Positions 52,351 through 64,000 of a stretch of 64,000 nt of DNA are shown here, one piece after another. Origin of the DNA: Dromaius novaehollandiae (Eukaryota; Chordata; Aves; Casuariiformes; Dromaiidae). A program made the position numbers and the translations under genes. The DNA is taken from NCBI RefSeq assembly GCF_036370855.1, contig NW_026991398.1:2914001-2978000 (forward strand), written 5' to 3'. The notes beneath the pieces are model-generated. The model was not told the DNA's origin and did no database searches. It saw only the letters and a list, made by a program, of their open reading frames with translations. Position 1 is the first letter of the stretch, and each line of letters opens with the position of its first letter.

Positions 52351-55300
52351 CTCTCCCCATCTTAGTAGCACTGTCACTGAGCTCCATGGCTTGAGCTCTG
52401 GTTTGTGCTGGCAGAGTTTTCCATGAGGAGCAGCAGCCTCTGCCCGTGGGCTCCAGAGGAGTCAGCCCTGACTGACAGCACTGCGTACATGGGAACAAGG
52501 GTGACCAAAATTTATATTCCCAGTTCCAGTCAGATTTAATCCACTCATAATGTTGAAGGCATTTTTAGCATCTTCACTATCACTTCTAAATAATGTGGGT
52601 TCATTAATACTTTTAAGGCTTTTTTGGTTTTCCTTCAGCTGACCCTGTCACAGAGGAGGAGGATTCCTGGAGGTAGAAATCCTCAGCATTGCTGCTGCAC
52701 TCAGAGGGACCAGCTGTGATTCCAGAGAGGCAAAAGGATTCTCTCTGGCTTTAGTGCAGAGGCAGGAGAGCTGGCCTGTCCATCTGCCTTGTTCCCAGCT
52801 GCCCTGTGCTCCCACATCAGAGGTGGAGGACAGTTGCACTCGTGTTACCCCCCAAAAAAATGACACCACAGAGAGCAGAGGAATCGACTTCCAAAGTGCC
52901 CACCAGCACTCCTTCTGAGGGTGTGTGAGGCAGGTCTCAGCCCTCTCCTTCTAGCCAGCAACACATCAGACTCCTTCCAGCTGCCCACATCCAGCCTCCC
53001 AGCAGCATGTCCGTGGCCTCAGTATCTAGGTGGCTTCTCTCTGGGGCACCTAGATAACACCCAGATGCAGTGGGAGAGCTGTGCCCTTCTGGAGGGCAGC
53101 TGCAGCCCAGCCAGACACCCCAGGGAAATGGCAGCATGTCCTAAGGATGGGGTGTCCTGATGAGAGAGTTGGCACATTCCCAGCCCCCCACACTGCATGG
53201 CCCAGAGCCCCACAGGCTAGAGGGGCACTTGGGCACCTCACTGTCAAGGACACGTCTGCATGGCAGAACCTGCCGGGTCAGTGTTGTCTGAACTGCATCA
53301 GAAACCCCCCTGCCCAGAGAGTCCAAGGGGGAGGACAAGGGCAGCATGGGCAGGTGGGAAACATGGAGCAATACCATGACATTTGTGCCCAGGGAGGCAG
53401 GGACAGGCAGGCACAGAGGGGCACTCAGGAGTGTCTCCTCTCCTGCATGTCCAGCTGCCGAGGAGACGACTCCTGCCCTGGACCCCACAGCCTTGAGAGC
53501 AGAGGGCTGTGCTGGCTGGCAGAGGAGAGGAGGTGCTGGAGCTGAGGGTTTCCTCTCACACTCTGAGCATGACTCTGCTGCCTGGAGCCAACCCTGCGGG
53601 CAGCTGTTTCTCTGTCCGCACGTCTCTCCCCTGTCAGTGCTCACAGACCCCATCCCACCCGCTGGGTGCTCAGCTCTGCCCTGCAGAAACCTCCCGGGGG
53701 CAGGACACTGCCCAGGGCACCTCCGTGGTTGGAGGTGCTCCAGAGCAGGGGAGACAAACCTTGCTGAGGCTGGAAAGGTGCTGCTGGCTCTGTCTGTAGG
53801 CTGAGGGGTGGAGGAAGGCATTTGCTGAGTGCCTCCCAGAGCTGCTCCTCTCTCAGTGTCACTGTTTGGGAGCCTCCATCCCCTGCCTAAACCTGACAGA
53901 CTGAGTCCCATTTCACCCCACCCAAACAGAATAAAACTGAAAGCACAGACTAATGACAGCTCCTTCCCTTTCATGTATCCCCTGCCTTGGCATTCCTGTT
54001 CAAAAGTCACCTCCGGATATGTCCCCCAGCCCTGACCCACACAGCAGCCTCTCCATGGGAGAAAGTAGCTGCCCTGACAAAGGTCGCTGCTCCCACCCAC
54101 AGCTTCTCCCCACAGTGCTGTGGGGAGCTCCCCGGGCAGGCTGAGTGCTGACCCTGGCAGGCAGCAGTCACTGCCCCAGGCACACAGCACCCCAGGCAGC
54201 CCTGCAGCCATCCCAGGGAGAAGGTGGCAGGATGCCCTGTCCCTGTGACGGTGTGGCAGGGAATCCTGCTCTGAAGCATCTCCACCTCCTCTGCAAATGA
54301 GAAGCCAGGAGAGCAATCCTTAAAAATCTAATAGTTTGACTGGATGAGTTTCAAGACATTTCGAGAAACCTCGGTAGCATTGCTCTGCAGACAGAGACTT
54401 TCCGTGTCCTCCCACTCCACACTGCCTTGCACTTCTCTCTGCCTTCTCTCAGCTCATGTCAGCAGCAGCAGGCAGTGCCCGCAGCCCTGCTGCTCCTTGC
54501 AGAGGAGCTGCTCCTGCACACAGCTGTCTCTGGGCAGTGCTGCCAGGCTGCCATGAGCTCCTTCCATCCCAGCAGCCTGGCCACACTCAGGAGCAGAGGC
54601 CCAGCTGAAGGCCTGAATTTCTCTGTCACTTGTGCTCCCTCCTTCTGGGAAATATTCCCTGAAATAGACCAAAATAATCACCTATTGTCCTTTTCTAAAG
54701 TGCAGAGAAACTGATTCCAACATTGCAGTTTATTTCATCAGAGGTTGACTATCTATGATAGGTGGAAATGTCCCACTCTGGAAGCCTCTATTCCCATCTC
54801 TTAACTAGGCAGGACACCTAGACGGGACAAGAAGGGAGTTCATTGACACATGGTTCAGGTGTTGATTCAGATGAGTCAATCTGGACATCACATGCTGGTT
54901 TAGAAGCCCCTGGGCTGGAGTGGGATTCAGCTAACTCCATGCGAACTCCACAGACACAGGAGGTGGAATTCCCCTTGCCAAAACTGAAGTGAGCAGAACA
55001 TAGAGGTCTGCACATGAGCTCCTTGTCCAAGCTCCCTTTATAATCACTGGAGAGGGAGAATGAGTCAGTTGCTCACGCACAAAAACCTGGTAACAGGTGA
55101 AGAGACAGAGGTGGTCCCAGGCATGTGCCAGTGTCTGCTTGCTCTGATGGAACAGCTGTGAGACCCGCATCCTCCTAGAGCATCAGGTGGGGGCCAGGTG
55201 GGGAATTTCCTTGGCCATCTGAAATAACCCCAGATGCCTACTACAACTAGAGCCCCACTCACTATGAAGCAGAGACACAAGCAGATTCCAATGTTACAAG

Positions 55301-55720
55301 CAGCTACTGTAGTTCAGTGCGGACACTTGATTTAATGATGCAGAAATAAGCTGGCAGGACCATTTCAGATGCCTGGGGTGTCCAGCACAACCACATGTCT
55401 CTAGCAGATACAGCATGGGACCTACAGGATAAGTATGCCCCTTTGGAGTGCGTGCTGGGCAAGTGCCTCAGGGCATCTTGGGTTTCCTACACGTGCCCGA
55501 ACAAATGAATTCCATCACTGCCTTTAGGGAAAGTCCATCCAATCTACATCCAAGTGTGCAGAATGGGAGCACATCACACCAAGATCTCTGGTCTAGTCAC
55601 AGCACTCCCAAACCCTTCTAGCTCTCCTCCACCTGAACGTCTTCTCACTCTGCCAGATGATATGAACAGGGACTAGGCTAATGATGACCTCAGGGTGGCT
55701 GGATCACAGGCTGCACAGGC
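52351..55720. other. Upstream region of OR4
   Basis: Close copy of the OR2 upstream region (23498-27190). A 391-codon minus-strand frame at 53141-54316 is the longest in the spacer DNA, but in the OR2 copy the same stretch is split into separate frames (24208-24717 and 24802-25287), so it is probably chance. A 152-codon plus-strand frame (53346-53804) has the same limits in both copies, with about 14 amino-acid differences. No gene besides the OR4 5' exon is supported. Confidence 0.55.
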
Positions 55721-55729
55721 CCAGGTCCA

Positions 55730-57530
55730 GGGCCAAAATGTATGCAAACATATGCAACCTGGGGTGCAGGCAGGAGGAAATGGAGATGCACAAGTTGTCA
55801 CAGGAGTGCCACGTAGTTGGAATAGCTGAGATGTGGTGGGATCACTCGCATGATTGGACTCCTTCAATGGCAGGGTGCAAGTTCTTCACGAGAGACCACC
55901 AGGGAACATCAGGAGGGGCATGCCCTATGTGTGAAGGGGCATCTTGGATGTATGGAGCTCCTCCATGGAATGGACCAAGGGAGGCAGCTCTGAAGGGCAG
56001 CAGAGCTCAGGAAAGCCAGCAGGTAATTAGGGACAGCACCCTTCAAGCACAAGAATGCTCCATAACGAACAGTTTGTAAAATCAGCAAACATCTCTGGAC
56101 CTCAGCGTGGCTGAACAGGGAACTCCCACGGCAGCTCCAGGGCAATAAGGCAACATATGGAAAGGGGAAGAAGGGAGAGGCTGCAAAGGAGGAACTTGGA
56201 AACATTGTGCAGCAAAGCAGGGATGGTGTTAAGGAAGCCAAAGCTCCCCTGGACAGGGACATTTGCAGGGGATGTGAAGGACAGGAAGAAAAGCTGCTAC
56301 TGCTTCAGTGACAGTAAAAGAATGAACAAGGAAATGTGGGCTCACTGCTGAAAGGGGAAGGGATTGTTGTAAAGTGGATGTAGACAGGTCTGGGCAAGTC
56401 AAGTCCTTCCTGGCTTCAGCCTTCACCAGCAAGGTCTCCTGAGCTGTTGTGCCTCAAGTCAGGACTCCTGAGGAGAAAACCAACCTGCAGTGCCTAGAGT
56501 CTCTAGAACTCAATGCATAGAAGTCTATGGAATTGGATGGCTGGCATCCATGGACATGGACAGACTGTGCTGGCTGCTATGACAGCAAGGCTGCTCTCTG
56601 TCATCTTTGAAAGGTTGTGGAGATCAGGGGAGGTCTGAATGAGGAGAAGAAGGAATATGCTGTGCCCATCTTCAAAAAAGGCCACAAGGACAACCTGGGG
56701 AGCTGCAGGCCATTCAGCCTCACATTTGGGAGGCATTTGTCATGGAGCGAATCCTCTCCGATCACATTTCTGAGCACACAAAGAAGGTGCCTGCGAACAG
56801 TCAACATGGATTTACTGAAGGCAAATCACTCCTGCACAACCTGATTGCCTGCTGTGATAAAAGACCTGCAGTTGTGGAGGAGAGGAGAGTAGTGGATGTC
56901 CAGTAGACATCCAGAGGGGCAAAAAACTGGTTGGATGATCGAGCTCAGAGGCTTTTCATCAATGGTCATGCTTTACTGGGAAGCCAGGTAAAGGTGGGGT
57001 ATGCAGGGGTATACCCTGCATCCTGTCCTGTTTGAAAGACTCATCAGCAACACATGCATCAAGACAGGCAGAGAGACCTGACTGGCAGAGGAGTGACACC
57101 GAGGAGAAGGGCCTGGATGTTACGAGAGATGCCACATGAGCCAGGGGTTCATGCTCACCACAAGTGAGGCCACCTGCAACAGGGCAGTTCTTATCCCCCT
57201 CAACTCAGCACTGGAGTGGCCACTTGTGGAATAGTGTGTCCCTGTGTGGGCTGCCCAGTGCTGGAGGAATGGGGAGTAACTGTAGAGGGTCCAGAGGAGG
57301 TCTGCCAAGATGGGACTGGGGGTCTGAAGCACATGGCCTGTATGGAGAGGCTGAGGGACCTGGGCTTCTTTAGTCTGGTGAAGGGGAGGCTAAGGCCAGT
57401 ACAGTAGTCACCTGTGACTGCCTGTGACACAGTGTTTTCAGAGATGATGGAGCTTTTCTTGGTAGTGGGAAGCAGCACGAGAAGGGGAAAGAGCCACAAA
57501 CTGCATCTTGAGAGTTTCAGGACGGACTTC
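55730..57530 (+). repeat. CR1 LINE remnant, copy D
   Basis: Reads VVGIAEMWWDHSHDW near 55816-55860 (endonuclease), then VPIFKKGHKDNLGSCRPFSL near 56663-56722 (reverse-transcriptase start), and CPVLEEWGVTVEGPEEV near 57255-57305 (C-terminal region). Broken by many stops and deletions. It marks the start of the fourth unit, at the position equivalent to the window start. Confidence 0.85.
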
Positions 57531-57539
57531 AGGTAACAA

Positions 57540-60384
57540 GAATGTCACTCATAGAGTGGTGCTGTGGTGCAGCAGGACACCCAGAGGGACTCCGTGATCA
57601 GCCCCTGGCTTTGTGTTTCAAGGAGCAATCAGCAAGGACAGTGGGATGTCAGGTCTTTCTCCTCTTGGCAATGGTTAGTGTCTCTGCCACAGAGGCCAAC
57701 GAGAAGATTACGTCTCCATACAGCACTATGGCCTTGCTGCCTCCTCGCCTCCAGGGAGCCCAGGAAGTGCCATATTGTTGTCCCACAGGAGGCATTGTGT
57801 ACTCCCCCCACCCTGACACTGCCCCCAGGAACAGTCCTGAGCAACCTGGGAGGGAAAGCATCACGCTACCCTGGGTCTGGCTGTGGGGCTTGGCCATTCT
57901 GCTTGATAACACGCATCCAGGTTGACCTGGCATGAGAGCTGCCTGCACATTGCCTTTGCCTACCTGCAATCAGGCCTCCAACTTTCTGCTCTAATCAGCC
58001 CCTGGGGAGGCTTTCTTAGTAATGGCCCTCAGTGGGACCCATTAACATGCCAAGAATCTTGGGATTTGCTTCTCAGTTCAGCTTCTTGAGAGATTTGTTC
58101 AGTCTCAGCATCTGCAGTTCATGGGTTCAGCACCAAATACACCCGAGGGGTCATTAAAATGCAAAATCCCCTAGGGAGCCCTGCCTCTTTCCATAATTTT
58201 CTTCAGCTCTTCAATTCTTGTGTGGCTAATTGGAGAGGTTTCAGGAGTGTATTTACAAGAGGAAGATTTCAGTGAGCATCAAAAAAAAAAAAAAAAAAGA
58301 ATTTCTGCTTTTAAAGCTTTCCTTATTTTTCAGCTTACAAGCTAGACTGATATCCACTTTCTCCAACTGATATTGATCCAGAGTGTCTCCTAATGAAGTC
58401 TGGACATGTAGGGAAAGCAATATTTTTGATAGGACACATGTATGGACAGCCTTCCTCCCCAGCTCCCCAGCCCTGCCATTTCTCTCATCAGCCACTGGGG
58501 ACTTAGCTCACTCCTGTTAAAATCTAACCTTTTTCCATTCAAGGCAAGGCTGTAGCTCTATGTTACAGTTCATATGCACCAATTCCCACCTGCTTTCCAT
58601 AGAGAACTAGCTGTAAACAGACACAGAAGGATTTGTTTTCATTGTGCTCAAACAAAAATGAACATGATCCAGTGTCATAAGAAATAAAATACACTCCTCA
58701 ACTGCATCCAGTGAGGTCCACGGTCTACAGGGAATAACCTTGCTTGAAATGTTCTTCACAAATAGATAGGGAAGGCTGGATAGACACACAGTGAAGGAGT
58801 TGGTTGAAGAGACAATTAGACTCCTGAAAGATGAGGCAAGCTTTAGACTCCCTGAAGCTTAAAGCAGCAGCTGGAGAGTAGAGAAGTATCTGAATGATAA
58901 AGAGCAAGGGGAGGAGGAAGACTGGGAAACTATGGAAAGTGCATATGCCCAGATCGTCTGATGCAAAGCTGACTTTAGAAATGATCAGTTTAATCAGGAC
59001 ATGTGGAAATATGTGAGAGATGACTGAGATTACATCCACAGCCTAACAGACAGAGCAGTGGTAACACAAGTTAAGGGGCAGATCAACACTTCTCCTGAGA
59101 TTCACGCCCTTCCTAAAAATTTCCATTATGTCATCATGGCAAAGCACTGACATTTTATTAAAATTACTCAGTCACTTCAGCTGATGACAGTGTGGTCATA
59201 ATTTTTTTTAACATTGAGAACAGTTCTTCACCTTTCCAGGCAGAGCTCAAGTGTGTAACCATAAGCATCCACCTGATGTGTCTGAGGTGCCTACCTGGGC
59301 CTGGCAGCTCTCAGAGCGGACTTGCAGGAGACTGGAGCCCCTCAGAGCTGCAGATGGAGGCTGGGCAGAGGGGATCAGGGCACCTGCAATGGCACCATCT
59401 GTCCATTACCCTGTGACACCCCAATTCTGAAAATCACTTTTCCTTTCAGACAATGCATAATCTCACCAGAAGACTAGTATACTGAAACAGAACAAATCAA
59501 GAAAGACGATAAGAACATACCAAAAAAAAAAAAAAAAAAAAAAGCTGGGAAGTGTAACAAAACATTTCTTTGCTTTAAATCTTTGTCTTAATTTCTTTCT
59601 TGTTTCATTTTTAGTATCATTTTCTAAACAGTTCTGCTATAATCAGGCCTGCACCATTAAAAAAGATATTTCTGTGTCTCACACAAAGCCCAGTGCTCAG
59701 AAAACCACCCCTGCCCACAGCTGTCTGTGCCACTCCTCACTCTTTGCACAGAGCACATCGCACTCTGAGGTGTCAGGCTCTCTCGACTGATGAGGAAAGC
59801 AGGGTGAACAGATTCATCTATTTTTAGGTAGCCGAATTTGCACAAATCTCAACATAGCTGTGTTATAGTGATGTCTTACAGGTGTCCCAATGAATCTAGC
59901 CACACTCCCTTTTCATTCCCTGCACAGTCAATGAAGTGCGACTCCATTTTTGGGGGCAAGAGGGAGGAGGTTGATCTCACCCCATGCCAGACCCAGTTGT
60001 CTGGAGTTCCCTTTCTAGTCAATAGAGGGAAATAAGCTTCTTGAACTGAGTTGTTTTAAATTACATTTCCTAATGACAAGCTAAGGTCCAATAGGAGCCC
60101 CCTCCAAAATCTCCAGCATCACGTGGGAACACAGCTATCCCAGGGCATCTCAGGCAGTGACAGCCTCTCTGTGGTCAAACGAATCAAGCCTGAAAAGGAG
60201 ATTCTAGTCACAAGTTGAAATCTTCTCAAAAAACAACTCAATGTAATAACTGACAAAAAAATCCTCTTTTCCAAAACTTCGCACAGTTTTTACCATTGCC
60301 AAACATTTCTTCATTCCTATTAATTGGCAGCACCATGTTTGTGCACTGCAGTGACCATGGCTATGAAGCATGGCAGGGACCAGG
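57540..60384. other. Segment A, copy 4 (most complete)
   Basis: Matches 2870-6060 of unit 1 over its whole length. Contains poly-A runs at about 58280-58297 and 59521-59542. A recent poly-A tract could mark the end of a retrotransposed sequence, but no element boundary is visible. No gene is recognised. Confidence 0.6.
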
Positions 60385-61830
60385 GTCCCAGACAAAGCTC
60401 TCAGGATGATGTGTGTTAAGGGCACATTTGCTCTCTTCTGGTATATCACCTCTACCATCTTTGTGCTGTGTCATTCCACATGACTTTGATCCTGTCTTTA
60501 AAAAATACCAAACTACAAAGTCCTAGATTCCCATGCAGGTCTGCCCAGTGCAGAGACCTGACAGCGCAGAGGCACAGAAGTGACCTCTCCAGGCCCCCCT
60601 TTTAGATCTTTCACAGCCTTTGGCACCATCTGGAGATGTTCCTGAAGGGTTTATCAGCAAGTGTTTGGAAAATAACTGGCAGTGACTGGAGGTGACTGCT
60701 TTCCAGGATGTGAGGGGAAATCTGTCTGCTCTCTCCCTGGCTGTGCCCCTACTGAGCCTCCTGATGACACGAGCTGAGGTCACAGTGGGATGCGCCGCAT
60801 CACAGGGAGGTCTCCCCAGTGCCGCATTGGTGCCCTCACTTCCCTGTGAGGTCCAAGAGCTGCTGAGCACTGCTCACGGGCTCCCCACTGCTGCCCTTCA
60901 GAGCTGCTCCATGGCAAGCAGTGGGGACGGTACACAATGGGGCCATGTTGGGGCCCTTTGCTGAAAGGCAGAGGAGCAGGTTGGAGAGGAATTTGGGGTG
61001 ATGAGATGCGAGGAGCAGCCTTTTTCTCTAGATGGACAGAAGAGCTGAGGGCAAGGGGACAAGTGAGATGGAGGATACTGGACCAAGACCATCAGCCCAG
61101 AATGCAGTTCCTTGTTCTCAATATTCCTGCAGCTCTCCACCGAGGGTAAGGGCTTCAGGAGTGCCTTCCCGAGGTGTCGCTCAGAGACTGTTAACTGAAA
61201 AAACAGCTGTGGGTCCCAGGCTGTGAGGGTGGCTGGACAGGGTGGGGGCTGCCACAAGAGCCCTGACTGAGGGTCCCTTGTGGCTCAGGGGACAGTGTGG
61301 CAGCCAGGACTCCTGGACCCTGGGGATAGGGCTGCCCTGAGCCCCAAGGCTCCTGTGGGTCTGGCTCCATTCCCTTGTGGAGGGTGGGGGGCAATCTGGG
61401 CCCAGGCTTCCCTGGGAGTCGGTCCCCCTTTGGCATCTGGTTCTGGCAGGAAAGGGGTCCTGTGTCCTGGAGGCTGTGGTGTCCTGCAGCTCCCATGGGG
61501 CTCTCAGGAGCCTGCTGGAAATGCCCAAATGGGAAATGGATCCTTCACCTTGTAATAACCCCAAGGCATCTACTTGTTTGGGAGAACCTCTGTTCCTTCC
61601 CTGTGGATGCATTTATGCTTCCAACATGGCAGAGCGTGTTTTGAGCTCAGAGATGTTGTCCTCCAAAGGCCACAGCCCCTGTCCTCCTGCAAATGGGGTC
61701 AGACCTCTGCACCCAAAAGACAGCCTGTTTGGGGGAGCAGCTGGGGAACAGGTGGGGGTGCCATTGCCACCCCGCAAGTCCCTGCTGACCCCAAGCCTGT
61801 TTCTCTGAGCCGTGGGGGGCAGTGCTGGGG
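60385..61830. other. D block, copy 4, first part
   Basis: Matches 46116-47180, then continues with about 600 bp (61240-61830) that has little counterpart in copy 3. Open frames overlap on both strands without a recognisable family. Confidence 0.45.
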
Positions 61831-62860
61831 GCAGCCCAGCAGGGCCATCTCCCCCGCCCCCTCCCAGCCCCACACCTCCGCTGCCCAGCACCGGCAGGCC
61901 CAGAGCTGCTCTGGCCCTGGCTGCCCCGGGGCCCCAGGGCTCCTCAGCCCTGCGGAGTGACATGCTGGGGCCCAGCCTGGCCCTGCAGAGAGCAGCCCCT
62001 GCCTGGCCGTGGCCCAGCTCTGCCGGGTGCAGCACGAGGGCTGCCGAGCCCCGGGGCTGCTCCCCCGCCAGCACGGCCCCCGCGCGCAGGGCAGCCAGGA
62101 GCCCCGCGGGGCCCCTGTGGCAGTGCCCAGACCCTGTGGGGCAGCGGCTGGGCCCCGGGGCCCCACCCTGCCCTGGCACACAGTGCCGGGCTGCCCCCAG
62201 GCCCTGCCACGCCCCGCACCGCCGCCCACAACATGGCGCCCCACCGCGGTGGGGAGGGGGGGAGGGGCAGAGCAGGCCGCCAGGGCAGGAGGCTGCAACG
62301 TTCCCCCGGCAACGCCCCAGTGCTGCCTCCTATTGGCTAGTTTGAGGAGCAGGGCGGGAATGGGTTGGACGGGTGGCTCTGTCAGCCAATGGGAGTGCAG
62401 CATGTGGAGGAAAACGGACAGGGAAGCAGGGTGGGAGCAAAGCGGTGAGCATGGGACAAAGCGCCCTGGCCCCGGGGCAGCTGCCCTGTGAGCCAGACGT
62501 GCCGGCTGCCCCCGGGCAGCTGGGCCGGGGCGGCTGGGGGGGTTTGGGGGCAGGAAGCTTTGCCCCTGCCCTGGGTCACAGACCCCTTCTCCAGCCTTTC
62601 CCGGACCAGCTGCTTTGGGGCAGGAACTGGTCTGTAGCGGGTGTTTTGCTGCCTGATGAGCATTGCAAGGCCCTGGGGTGAGTCCGGGCGGCCGCTCAGG
62701 AGCTGGCTGAGCCTTGGGGGAGGCAGGGGCAGCTGCAGGCAGCAATAGCCGCATAGCCGGGCTGTGGGCAGGGAGGTCACGGCTGTCTGCGAGAGCTGGG
62801 CCAGGAGATCCCCAGTGTCAAATCAGCTCTTGGTCAGTAGCTGCCAGGCCAGCAGGAGGC
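61831..62860. promoter_or_regulatory. CpG-rich promoter-like segment, copy 4
   Basis: Homologous to 47181-48300. It is one of the most GC- and CpG-rich stretches of the window and includes ACAACATGGCGCC near 62229, a YY1-like word, then the X-box-like site and the CCAAT pair, and then a GC-rich stretch leading to the 63-bp array. A 351-codon minus-strand frame (61699-62754) reflects GC content; it is not kept in copy 3. No gene body is recognised. Confidence 0.45.
62300..62390. promoter_or_regulatory. X-box-like site and paired CCAAT boxes, copy 4
   Basis: GTTCCCCCGGCAAC at 62300-62313, ATTGG at 62332-62336 and CCAAT at 62386-62390. Order and distances match copy 3 closely (18 bp between GGCAAC and ATTGG in both), although neighbouring bases have changed. 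Confidence 0.4.
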
Positions 62861-62869
62861 CCGTGGCTC

Positions 62870-64000
62870 AGCTGTTGAGATGAGGTCACTTCTGCTGGAG
62901 TAGCTGATAGGCCAGCAGCAGGCAGCAAGGCTTGGCTGTTGATTGTGAGGTCACTTGTGACTGATGAACTGATTGGATAGCAGTAGCCATGTGGCTGGAA
63001 AGGTGCTTGTGAGGTCACTTCCAGCTGAGCAGGTGACGGGACAGCAGCAGGTCCATGGCTGGGACATGTGCTTTGGAGCTCACTTCTGCCTGAGCAGCTG
63101 ATAAGCCAGGATTGGGCTCAGGGCTGGGGAAGTTATCATGAAGTAGCTGCTGTCTCAGATGCTTATATGCCAGTGACAGGCACATGGCTGTGAAGGGGAC
63201 TGTGAGGTCATCTCCTTCTGCGTCCCTGATAGGCCAGCAGCAGGCCCCTGCCTGGGAAGGTCCTTGTGAGGTCACTGCAGACAGAGCAGCTGGCAGGCCA
63301 GCAGCTGGCCCCTGGCTGGGAACTGACTCGGAGGTCCCTCCTGTCCCAGCAGCCTCGAGGGCTGCAGCAGGCGCCTGGCTGTAAAGGTGCCTGTGAGGTG
63401 CCTTCTGGGTGAGAAGCCGATAGGCCAGCAGCAGGCTGCGAAGTGGGGAATGTGCTGGTGAGGTCAGTTGTGTGTCCGTCTGTGATAGGCCAGTAACAGG
63501 CCCCTTGCTGGGACCTGACTTTGAGGTCCTTTCCTCCAGAGCAGCGGGGAGGCTAGCAGCAGGCCCATGGCAGAGAAATGTTTGTGAGCTCAGCTCTGTC
63601 TCAGTGCCTGGTAGACTGTGTGGAGGCACATTGCTGGGAGAGTTGCTGTGAGGTCACTTGTCTCTGCAAGGCTAGCACTTGGCTGATGGCTTGGGTATTT
63701 GCCTGTGAGGTCACTTGTGCCTGAGTCCCTGATAGGCCAGCAGCAGGCAGATGGATGTGGAAGCAGACTGTGAGGTCTCCTGGGTCAGAGTACCTGATAG
63801 GGCAACAGCATGTTCTTGACATAGGAAATTATTGTAAAGAAAACTTGTGTCTCTGAAGCCCATGGGCTATCAGCAGGCACCTGGTGGTGGGAGCAGCTAC
63901 TCGGCCAGGAGAAGGCACGTGGTTTAGATGTTGGCAGTGAGGTCACTTCTGGGTTTGGTGAGTGTGCCAGGAGGGATTGACACCTGCAGAGCTCTACAGC
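62870..64000 (-). repeat. 63-bp minisatellite, copy 4 (about 17 units, runs off the window)
   Basis: Same unit, orientation and unit order as 48301-49191, beginning right after the same D-block sequence. It continues past the point where copy 3 is cut by the retrovirus, to at least 63960. A 204-codon minus-strand frame (63015-63629) has the same length as in copy 3, with about 26 amino-acid differences. Confidence 0.85.
62946..62976 (+). promoter_or_regulatory. TGAGGTCA-N15-CTGATTGG element in the minisatellite, copy 4
   Basis: TGAGGTCA at 62946-62953, a 15-bp spacer, and CTGATTGG at 62969-62976. This is the unit equivalent to 48386-48416 in copy 3, so both copies keep the unbroken CCAAT core at the same unit. 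Confidence 0.3.

Noticed and set aside
61699-62754. 351-codon minus-strand frame in the CpG-rich block of unit 4
   Set aside because: It is rich in Pro, Ala and Gly, as expected from GC-rich DNA. The equivalent region in unit 3 does not keep the frame, and no domain is recognisable.
1-64000. tRNA, rRNA or other structured RNA genes
   Set aside because: No cloverleaf-like segment with A and B boxes or other recognisable RNA gene was found by eye; a covariance-model scan would be needed to exclude them fully.

Overview
The window looks like vertebrate, specifically avian, nuclear DNA. It has single-exon olfactory receptor (OR) genes of the family-14 type that is expanded in birds. It also has many broken CR1 LINE copies, endogenous retroviral LTRs, minisatellites and GC-rich spacers, and no operons or microbial features. 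The only convincing protein-coding genes are three intact OR genes: OR1 (plus, 15913-16839), OR2 (minus, 22448-23383) and OR3 (minus, 37276-38211). A fourth, OR4 (minus, 51302-52236), is frameshifted. The OR cassettes share a short predicted intron just upstream of the coding exon (101 bp in OR1 and OR3, 86 bp in OR2 and OR4).

The locus is a segmental duplication. One unit of very roughly 14 kb can be followed through four copies, entered at about 1, 27190, 42130 and 55720. A full unit reads: CR1 remnant (plus strand); a spacer called here segment A; then either a 'D block' (GC-rich promoter-like stretch plus a 63-bp minisatellite) or a 'G block' (GC-rich spacer); then an OR gene on the minus strand with about 3-4 kb of upstream DNA. 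Unit 1 is the exception at about 27 kb. Its minisatellite is expanded and inverted, and it carries an extra OR cassette (OR1) in inverted orientation, so OR1 and OR2 face each other tail to tail.

Region by region: 1-6090 CR1 and segment A; 6095-10560 inverted and expanded 63-bp minisatellite with a nested CR1 piece; 11328-12389 solo LTR; 13230-13800 CR1 piece; 13.8-19.1 kb OR1 cassette; 19.1-21.4 kb G block; 21.4-27.2 kb OR2 cassette; 27.2-32.6 kb CR1 and segment A; 32614-33385 minus-strand LTR; 33.4-35.2 kb G block; 35.2-36.1 kb copy-specific insert; 36.1-42.1 kb OR3 cassette; 42.1-45.0 kb CR1 and segment A; 45.0-46.1 kb copy-specific insert; 46.1-49.2 kb D block; 49192-50982 internally deleted two-LTR retroviral element; 51.0-55.7 kb OR4 cassette; 55.7-60.4 kb CR1 and segment A; 60.4-64.0 kb D block.

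The observations most worth following are: (1) the 63-bp repeat, whose units keep a TGAGGTCA element 15 bp before a CTGATAGG/CTGATTGG element, an order and spacing like the X2 and Y boxes of MHC promoters; (2) a neighbouring GC-rich block with an RFX X-box-like motif and two CCAAT boxes in both copies; (3) OR flanks whose 5' and 3' sides give different relationships among the four genes, pointing to recombination or conversion; and (4) LTR elements without target duplications lying exactly at unit breakpoints. All homology statements come from reading the window against itself by eye; no database search was possible and block boundaries are approximate.
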